Of a DNA stretch of 48,486 nt, positions 25,454-34,013 are shown one piece after another. Source of the stretch: Chloroflexota bacterium (GTDB lineage Bacteria; Chloroflexota; JAHJIN01); NCBI GenBank assembly GCA_018823415.1, contig JAHJIN010000219.1:1-48486 (forward strand). Reading direction: 5' to 3'. The translations under genes and the position numbers were made by a program. Below the pieces are notes generated by a model that was given only the letters and a program-made list of their open reading frames with translations, was not told where the DNA came from and made no database searches. Every line of letters begins with the position of its first letter. Position 1 is the first letter of the stretch.

Positions 25454-27127
25454 TCACAACCCCCGGGACCGGATAATCCCCCACAGCAGCCAGGCCCCCA
25501 GCAGCGCTGCCACCAAAAAGCTCACCGGCGCGACGGGGATACCCAGGAACATCAAGTCCATGCCCCGCGAGATCATGAGCGCCGACCCCATGATGACCGC
25601 TGCTACCACCACGCTGAACGCCAGCCGGTTGGCGATGCGGTCCATTTTATCTACCAGGACTTCTAAATAGCTCACCTCGATGTGCACACCCAGCTCGCCG
25701 GCCTCCAACTGGCGCAAGAGGGCGTCTAGCCGGCCGGGCACGCGCCGTGAGAGCCGGTCCCACTGCCGCAGGTTCGCCAGCAGGCCCCGGGCCACCCGCG
25801 CTGGCGCAAACCGCTCGCGCACCAGTCGCTGGGCGAATGGTTCGGCCAGGGCAAATATGTCGAGCGTCGGGTCCAGCATCTCGGCCACGCCTTCAAGCGT
25901 GATAATCGTGCGGATCAACAGCGCCAGGTCCGCCGGCATCTGGACCCCGTGGCGATAGGCGGCCTCCAGCACCTCTTGCAGCAGCGTGCCGATCTTGATC
26001 TCGCTCAGTTCTGAGCCATAGTACTTGTTGAGGAGATATTGGATATCGCGCTGCAACAACTCGCGGTCGGTGCGCACCCCCACCAACCCAATGTCAGTGA
26101 GGGTATCAGTGATCTGGCCGGCGTCCTGCGACAGAATACCGATAAAGAGGTCCGACAGGTGCGCCTTCACATCTGGCCCCAGGTGCCCCACAGTGCCCAG
26201 GTCAATGAGAGCAATACGATCGCTGCCCAGGGCGATGAGGTTAGCCGGATGCGGGTCGGCATGGAACAGGCCGCCTACAAACACCATCCAGAAATACAAC
26301 TCGACCAATGTCTCAGCCAGGAGCGTGGTGTTGTATGTAGCGCGCAGATCGTCCAGCCGGGTAAGCTGGATACCCTCAATATCTTCCATCGTGATGACGC
26401 GCCGCTCGGTCAGGTCCCAGTAGATCCTGGGAATCACGGCCCGGGGCTCGTTGCGCAACTCGTCGCGGAGCCGGTCGGCGTTGCGTCCCTCGATGTTGTA
26501 ATCCAGCTCTTGGAGCACGCCCTCGCGAAACTCTTGGAGCAGGCCCACCACGTTGTACTGGCGCAAGAGGGCCGAGCGATGCTCCAGGAACCGGGCCTGG
26601 CGAATGAGCAGATCCATGTCCGATTCGATGATCTGTTCCACGCCGGGCCGCTGCACCTTGACCACGACCGACTCGCCGGTGTGTAGCGTGGCCCGGTGCG
26701 CCTGCCCAATGGACGCCGCCGCGATGGGGGTCCAGTCGAACCAGGCAAACAGATCCTGCACCGGCCGGCCCAGCTCGGTCTCGATGGTCCAAGCCACGTC
26801 AGCCGCCGAGATGGGCGGGGCCGTATCCAGGAGCTTGGTCAACTCGACGATATAGGCCGGGGGCAACAGGTCGGGGCGCGTGCTGAGGGTTTGGCCCAAT
26901 TTGACATACGTGGGGCCAAGCTGCTCGATGGTCACGCGAATGCGCTCGGGGATGGTCAACCGGGCCACGGCCTCGTCCACGTCGCCCCGCTGCCAGGGCA
27001 AGAGGAACCGGCGCAAGTCCAACTGGTCCAGCAAAAAGCCCAGGCCATTACGCGCCAGGATGGTGGCAATGTGTCGCAGCCGCTGAATGTTTTCGTATTC
27101 GCGCTTGAGCGGTGGCTGAATACGCAC
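25454..27127 (-). CDS. UbiB/AarF (ABC1) atypical kinase-like protein
   Basis: This 557-residue member of the UbiB family carries the family-specific KxGQ motif (YVKLGQTLSTRPDLLP near residue 77), an Ala-rich loop in place of the usual Gly-rich loop (AAASIGQAHRA), VVVKVQRPG, the catalytic-loop equivalent FHADPHPANL and DLG in place of DFG. Two C-terminal membrane helices (about 490-510 and 520-545) anchor it. UbiB proteins are ATPases needed for quinone biosynthesis or lipid handling. I selected the GTG at 27127, preceded by TGGAG. The longer frame would start upstream of, or on top of, the TATGAT promoter box at 27176. Confidence 0.9.
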   Translation of the reverse strand: MRIQPPLKREYENIQRLRHIATILARNGLGFLLDQLDLRRFLLPWQRGDVDEAVARLTIPERIRVTIEQLGPTYVKLGQTLSTRPDLLPPAYIVELTKLLDTAPPISAADVAWTIETELGRPVQDLFAWFDWTPIAAASIGQAHRATLHTGESVVVKVQRPGVEQIIESDMDLLIRQARFLEHRSALLRQYNVVGLLQEFREGVLQELDYNIEGRNADRLRDELRNEPRAVIPRIYWDLTERRVITMEDIEGIQLTRLDDLRATYNTTLLAETLVELYFWMVFVGGLFHADPHPANLIALGSDRIALIDLGTVGHLGPDVKAHLSDLFIGILSQDAGQITDTLTDIGLVGVRTDRELLQRDIQYLLNKYYGSELSEIKIGTLLQEVLEAAYRHGVQMPADLALLIRTIITLEGVAEMLDPTLDIFALAEPFAQRLVRERFAPARVARGLLANLRQWDRLSRRVPGRLDALLRQLEAGELGVHIEVSYLEVLVDKMDRIANRLAFSVVVAAVIMGSALMISRGMDLMFLGIPVAPVSFLVAALLGAWLLWGIIRSRGL

Positions 27128-27175
27128 GCTCGAACTCCAGATCAACGATGCATGTTGGCCCGTACTGCCCATCTC

Positions 27176-27184
27176 ATCATACCA
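27176..27184 (-). promoter_or_regulatory. Extended -10 promoter for the UbiB-like gene
   Basis: On the reverse strand TGGTATGAT is an extended -10 element with only a poor -35 region. The start would fall near 27169, giving about 40 bases of leader before the GTG at 27127. Confidence 0.5.
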
Positions 27185-27214
27185 CATTTTGCGCGTTTGA
27201 TAAAGTATGCGCAT

Positions 27215-27243
27215 TTGACGGGACCCTGGGCTCGTGGTATACT
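27215..27243 (+). promoter_or_regulatory. Near-consensus promoter for the LabA-like gene
   Basis: TTGACG is followed after exactly 17 bases by TATACT, with TG one base upstream (extended -10). Transcription would begin near 27250, about 25 bases before the ATG. Confidence 0.78.
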
Positions 27244-27272
27244 GCGCCCGGCACCTGCCGCTGAGGTAGATC

Positions 27273-27770
27273 ATGATGCTATCGGCCCAACGTGTGGGCG
27301 TGTTTGTGGATGCGCAAAATCTTTACCACTCGGCCAAGGGCATCTATGATCCGGAGGCGATGGTCGATTACCGGGCCTTGTTGGAACAGGCCGTGGCCGA
27401 TCGGGCGCTGATCCGGGCCATTGTTTATGTGATCGACATCGTGGGGGTGGATCAGAAGGCCTTTTTCGAGGTGCTGCATCGCCTGGGGTTCGATGTGCGC
27501 GCCAAGCCGGCCCGACTCTTGCCCGACGGCAGTCGCAAGGCCGATTGGGACATGGGCATCGCCATGGACACCATCGCCCTGAGCGACAAGCTAGACGTGA
27601 TCGTGCTCGTCAGCGGCGACGGCGATTTTGTAGACCTGGTGCGGTTTCTACAGGCCCGGGGCGTGCGCGTGGAGGTGATGGCCTTTCGCGAGACCACGGC
27701 CACCATGCTCAAAGAAGCCGCCGACCACTTTCAGCCCCTGGACGACACGGCCATTCACGTGCGAAGATAA
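27273..27770 (+). CDS. LabA-like NYN-domain protein
   Basis: This 165-residue protein has the NYN/PIN-like ribonuclease pattern of the LabA/DUF88 group: RVGVFVDAQNLYHSAKG (first acidic site), ADWDMGIAMDTIAL (second) and VLVSGDGDFVDLVRFLQARGVRVEV (third, the SGDGDF signature). The three acidic clusters needed for metal-dependent RNA cleavage are intact. Cyanobacterial LabA affects circadian output, but most homologues are uncharacterised. Two ATG codons in tandem (27273, 27276) are possible starts. It is the second NYN protein in the window and belongs to a different subfamily from the YacP-like one at 7.5 kb. Confidence 0.9.
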   Translation: MMLSAQRVGVFVDAQNLYHSAKGIYDPEAMVDYRALLEQAVADRALIRAIVYVIDIVGVDQKAFFEVLHRLGFDVRAKPARLLPDGSRKADWDMGIAMDTIALSDKLDVIVLVSGDGDFVDLVRFLQARGVRVEVMAFRETTATMLKEAADHFQPLDDTAIHVRR

Positions 27771-27791
27771 TGACTGCCCGGTGACCAGCCC

Positions 27792-28160
27792 ATGAGTGGA
27801 CACAACACCTCAGACAACGCCTCATATCGCCAGTGGGTGGTCAGTGAGATACTGCGACAGGCCAACTCAGGAGACGCTCCCATGCTCACTGAAAAAGAAC
27901 CCGTGCCCGAATTTTATACCAGCAGTGTGGCCCTGGCCACCAGCATCTATGACGTCACCTTGCAGTTTCGGGTCCAGGACCCGCCGGCCGCGCCGGGCCA
28001 ACCGCCCACCGAGCGACCGGTGTGCGTGGTGCGTATGAGTCCCCAGCACGCCAAGATGCTGGCTCTCATCCTCACCAACGCCGTCCGCGATTACGAGGCC
28101 CGGTTTCAGACCCGGCTCCCCATTCCGCCCGAGCGCCAGGCTGAATTTGGCGACGGATAA
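27792..28160 (+). CDS. DUF3467-family protein
   Basis: This 122-residue protein contains PEFYTSSVALATSIYDVTLQF and the motif VVRMSPQHAKMLALILTNAVRDYEARF, which match the small DUF3467 family (a compact beta-alpha domain with no known activity). An N-terminal 35-residue polar extension precedes it. It lies 21 bases after the LabA-like gene, on the same transcript, and is followed by a strong terminator. The function is unknown. Confidence 0.75.
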   Translation: MSGHNTSDNASYRQWVVSEILRQANSGDAPMLTEKEPVPEFYTSSVALATSIYDVTLQFRVQDPPAAPGQPPTERPVCVVRMSPQHAKMLALILTNAVRDYEARFQTRLPIPPERQAEFGDG

Positions 28161-28187
28161 AGACCCGGTCTGGTTGCGGCATATGAA

Positions 28188-28220
28188 ACGAGCAGTTCAC
28201 TAAAGTGAACTGCTCGTTTT
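28188..28220 (+). terminator. Intrinsic terminator after DUF3467 gene
   Basis: ACGAGCAGTTCACT and AGTGAACTGCTCGT form a perfect 14-bp stem with a two-base turn, followed by TTTT. Confidence 0.93.
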
Positions 28221-28250
28221 GTGTGTGTGAGTACCGGGAAAGTGATTTGC

Positions 28251-28327
28251 TGGTCGGGGCGGTCGGATTTGAACCGACGACCTCTTGAACCCCATTCAAG
28301 CACGCTACCAAGCTGCGCCACGCCCCG
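28251..28327 (-). tRNA. tRNA-Pro (anticodon GGG), CCA encoded
   Basis: On the reverse strand the acceptor arms CGGGGCG and CGCCCCG pair perfectly. The D arm has the AGCTTGGTA loop, and the anticodon stem CTTGA/TCAAG holds a seven-base loop ATGGGGT with GGG at 34-36, reading CCC/CCU proline codons. The T arm has GGTTCAAATCC. The discriminator base A is followed by a templated CCA. The length is 77 with CCA. It is convergent with the DUF3467 gene. Confidence 0.96.
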
Positions 28328-28370
28328 ACAGCCTGATTATACACGATGCATCTGGGTTTGACAAGCGCGC

Positions 28371-31355
28371 TCACAACAAGTGCGCCGGGTCCACGTCCAC
28401 GCTCCAGCCCGGCCCCACCTCGACGCCCGCCAGCGCCGGGTGCACGTCTTGGGCGCGGATCACGATCTGCCACCGATAGCGCCCGCGCAGGCGGTGGATG
28501 TAGGCCGGGGCCGGCCCTATCAGCGTCACGGCACCCAAACCTTGCGCCCGAACCCAGGCGTGCAGCGCGTCGTACATGCGCTGGGCCTCAGCCTCGGCGC
28601 GCTCGTTCCGCGAGTGGCTGTAGACCAGCCGGGCCAATTGCCCAAACGGCGGATAGCCCTGCTCGCGGCGAAAGGCAATCTCTTGCCGATAGAACGCCGC
28701 ATAATCGTGGCGGGCGGCGGCCTGGATGGCGTACTGATCCGGTGAATAGGTCTGCACAATGGCCCGACCGCCCAGGCTGCTGCGCCCGGCCCGCCCGGCC
28801 ACCTGCGCCAGCAGTTGAAACGTGCGCTCGGTAGATCGAAAGTCCGGCAGGTGCAAGGCCGTATCGGCGCTGATGACACCCACCAACGTCACCAGGGGCA
28901 GGTCCAGACCTTTGGCCACCATCTGTGTGCCGATGAGAATGTCAGCCTGGTGCCGCGCAAAGGCATCCAAAAAGCGCTCGTGGGTCTTGCCGGAGCGCGC
29001 CGTGTCCCGGTCCCAGCGCAGCACCCGGGCCTGGGGATACGCGGCGCGCACCTCGGCTTCCACGCGCTGCGTGCCGATGCCAAAGTAGCGAATGCGGGGA
29101 CTGCCGCAGGCCGGGCAGCGCACAGGCTGCGCATAGCGCCGGTTGCAGTGGTGGCAGATGAGTTCACCCTCGCCCTCGGCCCGGGTCCTACCCCCATCCC
29201 CGACCTTTCCCCCACTTTCGTGGTAGGTGAGGGACACTTCGCAGCGGGCGCAGCGCAGTACGTGACCGCAGTCCCGGCATAGCACGAACGTGGCGGCGCC
29301 GCGCCGATTCAGGAACAGGATGGCCTGCTCGCCGGCCTGGAGCACCTGGCGCAGGGCCGCGTCGAGTGGTCGGCTAAAGATGCTGCGATTGCCGGCCTTG
29401 AGCTCAGCCCGCATATCCACCACCTGGACCGGCGGCAACTCGCGGGCGATGGTCAGCGGCGTGGGACCGGGCAGCCCGTCCTCCACCGGCCGCCGATAGC
29501 GCGCGCGTTCGGCGTTGGCCCAGTCGCGCCGGGCCACAATGCGCTGCGGCAGCGTCAGCAAGTGGTATTGGCCACGCTCGGCCCGGCGATAGCTTTCTAC
29601 GGCCGGCGTGGCACTACCCAGGATCACGATGGCCTCGGTCAGTTCGGCCAGCTTGAGGGCCACATCGCGAGCGTGATAGCGTGGGGTCTGGTCTTGCTTG
29701 TAGCTCCATTCGTGCTCTTCGTCGATGACGACGAGTCCCAGGTTGGGCAGCGGTGCATAGATGGCCGACCGCGCCCCCACCACCACGTCCACCGCGCCGG
29801 CCCGGGCCCGCCGCCATTCGTCATAACGCTGGCCCGGCGTGAGACCGCTGTGCAGCACGGCCACCCGGCCCGGGAATCGCGCCGCAAAGCGATGCACCGT
29901 CTGCGGCGTCAGCGCGATTTCGGGCACCAGCACGATGGCCTGCCGGCCCTGTTGCACGACCTCGGCCAGCGCCCGGAGATAGACTTCAGTCTTGCCCGAG
30001 CCGGTGACACCGTGCAGCAAGTACGCTGGGGATTGGGCGCCAGGGGCCGGGGACCGAAGACCTTGCTCGATGACGTGCCAGACCTGAGCCTGGTCTGGTG
30101 TGAGAGGCGGCGGTTCCACCAGCGGGATGTGTCGACCGGCCAGAGGGTCCCGGCGCACCTCGCGCTCCTCGATGGCGATGAGGCCCCGACCGGCCAGCTC
30201 GTTCAGATCATCCAAGCTAGCCTTAGTCTCGCCGCGTAGCTCCCCCACCTCCAACGGCCCTCTTTGCAGCCAGTCCAGCACACGCAGATGACCGCCGGCC
30301 CCGCGCAACTCGGCCAGGGTGCGCGTCGCCTCAACGTGAGACAGAGACAGCGACACGACCGGTTCCTCGGTCCAGCGCCGGGCTAGGCCGCGCTTCTCCA
30401 ACTCCCCCAAGATGTACGCCGATATACCTGCCTCTCGCTGCACCATTCTTCGATCCTGCGGTTCCGGGTGGTCGAGCAGATAAGTCAGGGCGGCCGCCTG
30501 CTGGGGCGCGTTTTTTAGTGGCCCGGCAAGGGCTTCTTGTGCCGCCGAGCCGGTCACCATAGACTCGACAAGGTCTCGGAGCTTGGATCGCTTCACCAAT
30601 CCCCGTCCGGCCAACGTCTTGATTGGTGCATTGGTGCAGCGCAACGCAGTAGTGATAGCTGACAGGGGTTGCGGTCCCTGATCCAACAGCAATGCTAGTA
30701 CACGAGCCAGATCCGTTTCCCGACCCAGGGTGGGCAGTGTAGCCTCTATTGTAGCTTTGTCAGCGATGAGCCGGGCCACGCGCTCCATCTGAGGGCCGAT
30801 GCTAGGGCCGGGCAGGTGCCAGTCGCGCCGCACGATGCGCCGCCGCACGAGCCTTTCCAGGGCCTCGTGGTCGAGGCCGGTCTCCTGAAGCGCGGCGTCC
30901 ATCTGCCCCCGGTCGAGGGGGGCACGCGCGCCCAGGATGCTCAGCAGGCGTTGTTCGGCGTTGGACAGGTCGGGAAGGGGGATGCCATTAGGGGGCAGGC
31001 GATAAGAGGGCGTGGCACGCTGGTCCAGGCCAGGGGGCAGCATGAGCAGCAGGGCGTCCAGCAGCGAGGACCGGTAATAGTCGGCAATCCAGCGGGCCAG
31101 AGCGATCTGAGCCGGCGTGAGCACCGGCGTCTCGTCTACCAGACCCTCCACGTCCTTGTGCGCCTCTTCGGGAAGCGGTGACGTGTCGCTCAAGGCCACG
31201 ACTACGCCCTGGGCCGGGCGCGGGCCAAAGGGCACCGCAACCAGATGGCCGGGCGCCAGCCGCCCGATCAGGTCCGGCGGGATGCGGTAATGAAACGTCT
31301 GCGGTTCGGTCCCGATGGGGACGTTGACCACGACCTCAGCGTAACGCATGGTCAT
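28371..31355 (-). CDS. priA: Primosomal replication helicase PriA (extended form)
   Basis: PriA reloads the replicative helicase at stalled forks. The N-terminal 3'-DNA-binding domain (MRYAEVVVNVPIGTEPQTFHYRIP) is followed by a helicase core with Walker A HGVTGSGKTEVYL (near residue 455), DEEHEWSYKQ, and LGSATPAVES. A zinc-binding region has CRDCGHVLRCARC and CHHCNRRYAQPVRCPACG, all eight Cys present. At 994 residues it is about 150-250 longer than usual. The excess is mainly residues 110-430, which look like several successive winged-helix units (for example LSAITTALRCTNAPIKTLAGRGLVKR and RMVQREAGISAYILGELEKRGLARR). A small Gly-rich insertion splits the zinc region. Its ATG overlaps the TPR gene stop by four bases. 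Confidence 0.94.
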   Translation of the reverse strand: MTMRYAEVVVNVPIGTEPQTFHYRIPPDLIGRLAPGHLVAVPFGPRPAQGVVVALSDTSPLPEEAHKDVEGLVDETPVLTPAQIALARWIADYYRSSLLDALLLMLPPGLDQRATPSYRLPPNGIPLPDLSNAEQRLLSILGARAPLDRGQMDAALQETGLDHEALERLVRRRIVRRDWHLPGPSIGPQMERVARLIADKATIEATLPTLGRETDLARVLALLLDQGPQPLSAITTALRCTNAPIKTLAGRGLVKRSKLRDLVESMVTGSAAQEALAGPLKNAPQQAAALTYLLDHPEPQDRRMVQREAGISAYILGELEKRGLARRWTEEPVVSLSLSHVEATRTLAELRGAGGHLRVLDWLQRGPLEVGELRGETKASLDDLNELAGRGLIAIEEREVRRDPLAGRHIPLVEPPPLTPDQAQVWHVIEQGLRSPAPGAQSPAYLLHGVTGSGKTEVYLRALAEVVQQGRQAIVLVPEIALTPQTVHRFAARFPGRVAVLHSGLTPGQRYDEWRRARAGAVDVVVGARSAIYAPLPNLGLVVIDEEHEWSYKQDQTPRYHARDVALKLAELTEAIVILGSATPAVESYRRAERGQYHLLTLPQRIVARRDWANAERARYRRPVEDGLPGPTPLTIARELPPVQVVDMRAELKAGNRSIFSRPLDAALRQVLQAGEQAILFLNRRGAATFVLCRDCGHVLRCARCEVSLTYHESGGKVGDGGRTRAEGEGELICHHCNRRYAQPVRCPACGSPRIRYFGIGTQRVEAEVRAAYPQARVLRWDRDTARSGKTHERFLDAFARHQADILIGTQMVAKGLDLPLVTLVGVISADTALHLPDFRSTERTFQLLAQVAGRAGRSSLGGRAIVQTYSPDQYAIQAAARHDYAAFYRQEIAFRREQGYPPFGQLARLVYSHSRNERAEAEAQRMYDALHAWVRAQGLGAVTLIGPAPAYIHRLRGRYRWQIVIRAQDVHPALAGVEVGPGWSVDVDPAHLL

Positions 31356-32638
31356 CCCGCCCTAGGGTCCGGCTGCATCGCCCCCAGTGCCTCGCGCGCC
31401 AGTTGCGCGTGATAACACAGCGGGGCCACGTCGGCGGCGACTTGAAACTGGGCACAAGCCGCGTCAGGCTGACCGGTCTCGTGGTACACGCGACCCAGCA
31501 AATAGTGGATACGCGTCACCTGGACCGGCGACAGGTCGCGCGCCGCATCCGCCGCCTGCTGCAACTCGACGATGGCCGCATCTGACTGCCCGGCGCGATG
31601 CAGTGCCCAGCCCCGATGTGCCCGGATCAGTGGCCGGTCCACCGTGTCCAGCGCCAGCGCCTCGTCCAGGAGGCCCAGCGCCTCGGCGGTGCGGCCGCGC
31701 TCAGCCTGCACGAATCCCTGGTAGCCCAGGGCATAGGCCCGGCGCTGCGCATCTGGCTCCAGCGACAACGCTGCCTCGAAATCGGCCACGGCCTCGTCCA
31801 GCCGGCCTTGCAGCAGGTACGCCTCGCCCCGGTTCAGGTGCGCGGCCGCCAGGTGGTCCAGGCTCAACTGGCCGTCCAGTGCCTGGGTCAGTTCGGCCTC
31901 GGCGCGGGTGAAATCGCCGCGCATGGCCTGGGCGATACCCAGGTTCAGATGGGCCACGTCGCCGTGGGGCGGCCAGTGCTCGGCGGCGAGCATTCGGTCC
32001 AGCATCTCGATGGCGGCACCGGGCTGGCCGGCCTGGATGTGGGTCAAGGCCAGGTTCAGGAGAATGGGCACCTGATAGTCGCGCTCTGGCGGCGCCGGGT
32101 CGACGAGGAGGGCAGTCTGGAGGGCCTGGCGAGCGGCGTCATAGTCGCGCCGGCCCAAGTAGGCCAGTCCCAGGTAGATGCGGGCGTTGCAGGCACTCAG
32201 GGGTTGCAGGCGTTCGGGGTCCAGCGCCAGGACGGCTTGCAGCGCGTCGATGGCCTGATCGTACTGCCCCTTGCCCAGAAACAGCGCGCCCCGGTTCACC
32301 AGCAGCAGCATGCCAAAGAGGCGGGCCGGCAGCAAGACCAGCCCCAGCCGATACACGGCCAGCGCCGGCGTCGTCAGGCCCAGGCCGTTCAGCAGCGCGC
32401 CGGCCAGCAGGCAAATGAGAGACCGGGACACGATGAGCAGCACCAGCAGGGTGGCCGCGCCCAGGTCAGGCAGCCACCCGGCCGACCACAGCACCAGGGC
32501 CAGTACCCACAGCGCCGCGAACTCGGCCACCGACTGCCAGGGGATGGCCGTGCGGCGGAACGGGTCACGGCGCAGTCGCAGCAGGATATAGGCCGCCGCC
32601 AGGAGGAACAGGCCGCCAAAGAGCAGGGTTTCGGTCAT
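31352..32638 (-). CDS. Membrane-anchored TPR protein
   Basis: The 428-residue protein has three to four N-terminal hydrophobic segments (residues 4-22, 37-57, 61-85 and 92-115). It continues with six to seven tetratricopeptide-like repeats facing one side of the membrane (for example GALFLGKGQYDQAIDALQAV, AYLGRRDYDAARQALQTALL and GEAYLLQGRLDEAVADFEAA). TPR arrays bind other proteins and have no catalysis. It sits between priA and a MEMO1-like gene with four-base overlaps on both sides, so the three are translated as a unit. The link to PriA is unexplained. Confidence 0.85.
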   Translation of the reverse strand: MTETLLFGGLFLLAAAYILLRLRRDPFRRTAIPWQSVAEFAALWVLALVLWSAGWLPDLGAATLLVLLIVSRSLICLLAGALLNGLGLTTPALAVYRLGLVLLPARLFGMLLLVNRGALFLGKGQYDQAIDALQAVLALDPERLQPLSACNARIYLGLAYLGRRDYDAARQALQTALLVDPAPPERDYQVPILLNLALTHIQAGQPGAAIEMLDRMLAAEHWPPHGDVAHLNLGIAQAMRGDFTRAEAELTQALDGQLSLDHLAAAHLNRGEAYLLQGRLDEAVADFEAALSLEPDAQRRAYALGYQGFVQAERGRTAEALGLLDEALALDTVDRPLIRAHRGWALHRAGQSDAAIVELQQAADAARDLSPVQVTRIHYLLGRVYHETGQPDAACAQFQVAADVAPLCYHAQLAREALGAMQPDPRAG

Positions 32639-33480
32639 GGCCGCGTGGGGGTGCGCGTGATCGCCGCGGCCAGATAGCCCACCACGCTGCTGCGGTCGCC
32701 GCTCACGTCGGCCGAGGTGGCATAGCGCAGCACCTGGGCGTGCGTGGCTCCCAACGACTGGGCAGCCAGCATCACGGCCACCGTGGGACCGCCGCCGCAG
32801 GCCTCGCAGCGGTTTGCGGCCAGCGCGTCGGCCAGGCCTACCGGGTCAAAGGCGTTCACCTGGTCCACCACCACCTGGTCCAGCCGGTGCGCCGTGGCCT
32901 CGTTGTGGAAATGTGACAGGTCGGTGGAAGCCACCAGCAGCGCGCGCCGGCCTTGCAGCACGGTCGCCAGGCCCTGTGCCAGGGACCGGCACGCCGGCAG
33001 GCCGTGGTCGCCCATCATGATCGGCAGCAGCGACCAGCCCTCGGTCAGGGTGCGCTGGAGGAAGGGCAGTTGGATTTCCAGCGCGTGCTCGGCGTCTTGC
33101 GGGACGCGCGTCACCGGCGCGTGCCGGGCCAGCTCGGCAACCAGGTCCTCGTCCACCGGCACCGTGCCCAGCGGCGTCCAATACTGGCCCAGTTCGGTGA
33201 TGGCATTGTCGCGGTAATAGGCCCGGTGGCTGGGCGAGATCACGGCCACCACGTCGAACGTGAGGCCCTCCAGCAGCCTGTAGGCATAGGCCGCCACCGG
33301 CCCGCTGTACATGTACCCGGCGTGCGGTGCGACGAGGGCGACCAGATCGCCGAGAACGGTCTGTGCGGGAACCTGGCCCAGGCAGCGATCCACGTCCCGG
33401 GCCAGCGCCTCTGGCGTGCCGGGATACCAGCTCCCGGCGATGGCTGACTTGCGTATCGCGCGTGCATCCATCTTGGCCAT
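32635..33480 (-). CDS. amrB: MEMO1-family protein (AmmeMemoRadiSam system protein B)
   Basis: The 281-residue protein opens with the family signature KSAIAGSWYPGTPEAL and continues with ALVAPHAGYMYSGPVAAYAY, the SPSHRAYY segment, AEHALEIQLPFLQ and STDLSHFHN, matching MEMO1/AmrB proteins. The fold is related to class III extradiol dioxygenases. The metal-site His residues (APHAGY, EHALE, LSHF) are present, and Cys in EACGGGP is in the expected place. Biochemical activity in bacteria is unsettled. GGGAGGTG precedes the ATG. The usual partner radical-SAM (AmrS) and AMMECR1 genes are not adjacent. Confidence 0.92.
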   Translation of the reverse strand: MAKMDARAIRKSAIAGSWYPGTPEALARDVDRCLGQVPAQTVLGDLVALVAPHAGYMYSGPVAAYAYRLLEGLTFDVVAVISPSHRAYYRDNAITELGQYWTPLGTVPVDEDLVAELARHAPVTRVPQDAEHALEIQLPFLQRTLTEGWSLLPIMMGDHGLPACRSLAQGLATVLQGRRALLVASTDLSHFHNEATAHRLDQVVVDQVNAFDPVGLADALAANRCEACGGGPTVAVMLAAQSLGATHAQVLRYATSADVSGDRSSVVGYLAAAITRTPTRP

Positions 33481-33588
33481 GATTCACCTCCCTGGCCGAC
33501 AGCAGCAAACAACTACACGCTACAGTAGGATGGCCTGTGTCCGCCGCCTCAGACTAGCGAGCAGAGCCCAATTGCTATTCAGAACTTT
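33481..33588. other. Intergenic boundary of AT-richer island
   Basis: This 108-base stretch holds no coding frame. Base composition drops sharply here, from the GC-rich MEMO1 gene to the AT-richer genes at 33.6-34.6 kb, marking the edge of a probably acquired segment. No att-like repeat was recognised. Confidence 0.4.
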
Positions 33589-33990
33589 TCATTCCATCGG
33601 TTCGATTTCTGGAGGAATTTCCTGGTGTTTTGCAGGAGGTGGTAATTGTTTAGGAGAACGCGACATCAAGATTTTTGCCGTTCCTAAAACGCCACCGCCT
33701 ACAGTGATAATTGAGGGAAGGGGGGTTGGTATGGCAGTAAGCACGCCCACCATCAAGCCCTTTCCGATAGCCACACCCCAACCATCGCCAAAAGCATATT
33801 TCTGAAGCAGCACACAGGGAATCGTGAGTGCCACTGCCACTGGCACGGTGATTGTCCACCCTATGCCAGCGGTGGCGAGCGTTTCGGCAAAGAGCATCGA
33901 ATCGACGGCGAACATCCCGAAGCCTACCAGAGGGTGAAGCCCAAGCATTTGGCCGACTCTTACAATGCGACTGTCATCGTTTTGTGACAC
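33589..33990 (-). CDS. Small polytopic membrane protein of unknown function
   Basis: I do not recognise the family. The 133 residues contain two to three hydrophobic segments (WTITVPVAVALTIPCVLL near 44-61, and a Gly-rich helix pair GVAIGKGLMVGVLTAIPTPL and ITVGGGVLGTAKILM at 71-107) and a polar Pro-rich C-terminus. Gly-rich paired helices occur in pore-like proteins and glycine-zipper families. The start is GTG (VSQNDDSRIV) behind AGGAG. Composition is clearly more AT-rich than the flanking genes. It lies 24 bases after the HEPN-like gene, with which it may form an operon. Confidence 0.6.
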   Translation of the reverse strand: MSQNDDSRIVRVGQMLGLHPLVGFGMFAVDSMLFAETLATAGIGWTITVPVAVALTIPCVLLQKYAFGDGWGVAIGKGLMVGVLTAIPTPLPSIITVGGGVLGTAKILMSRSPKQLPPPAKHQEIPPEIEPME

Positions 33991-34013
33991 ATCACACTCC
34001 TGGTCAATGCCGT

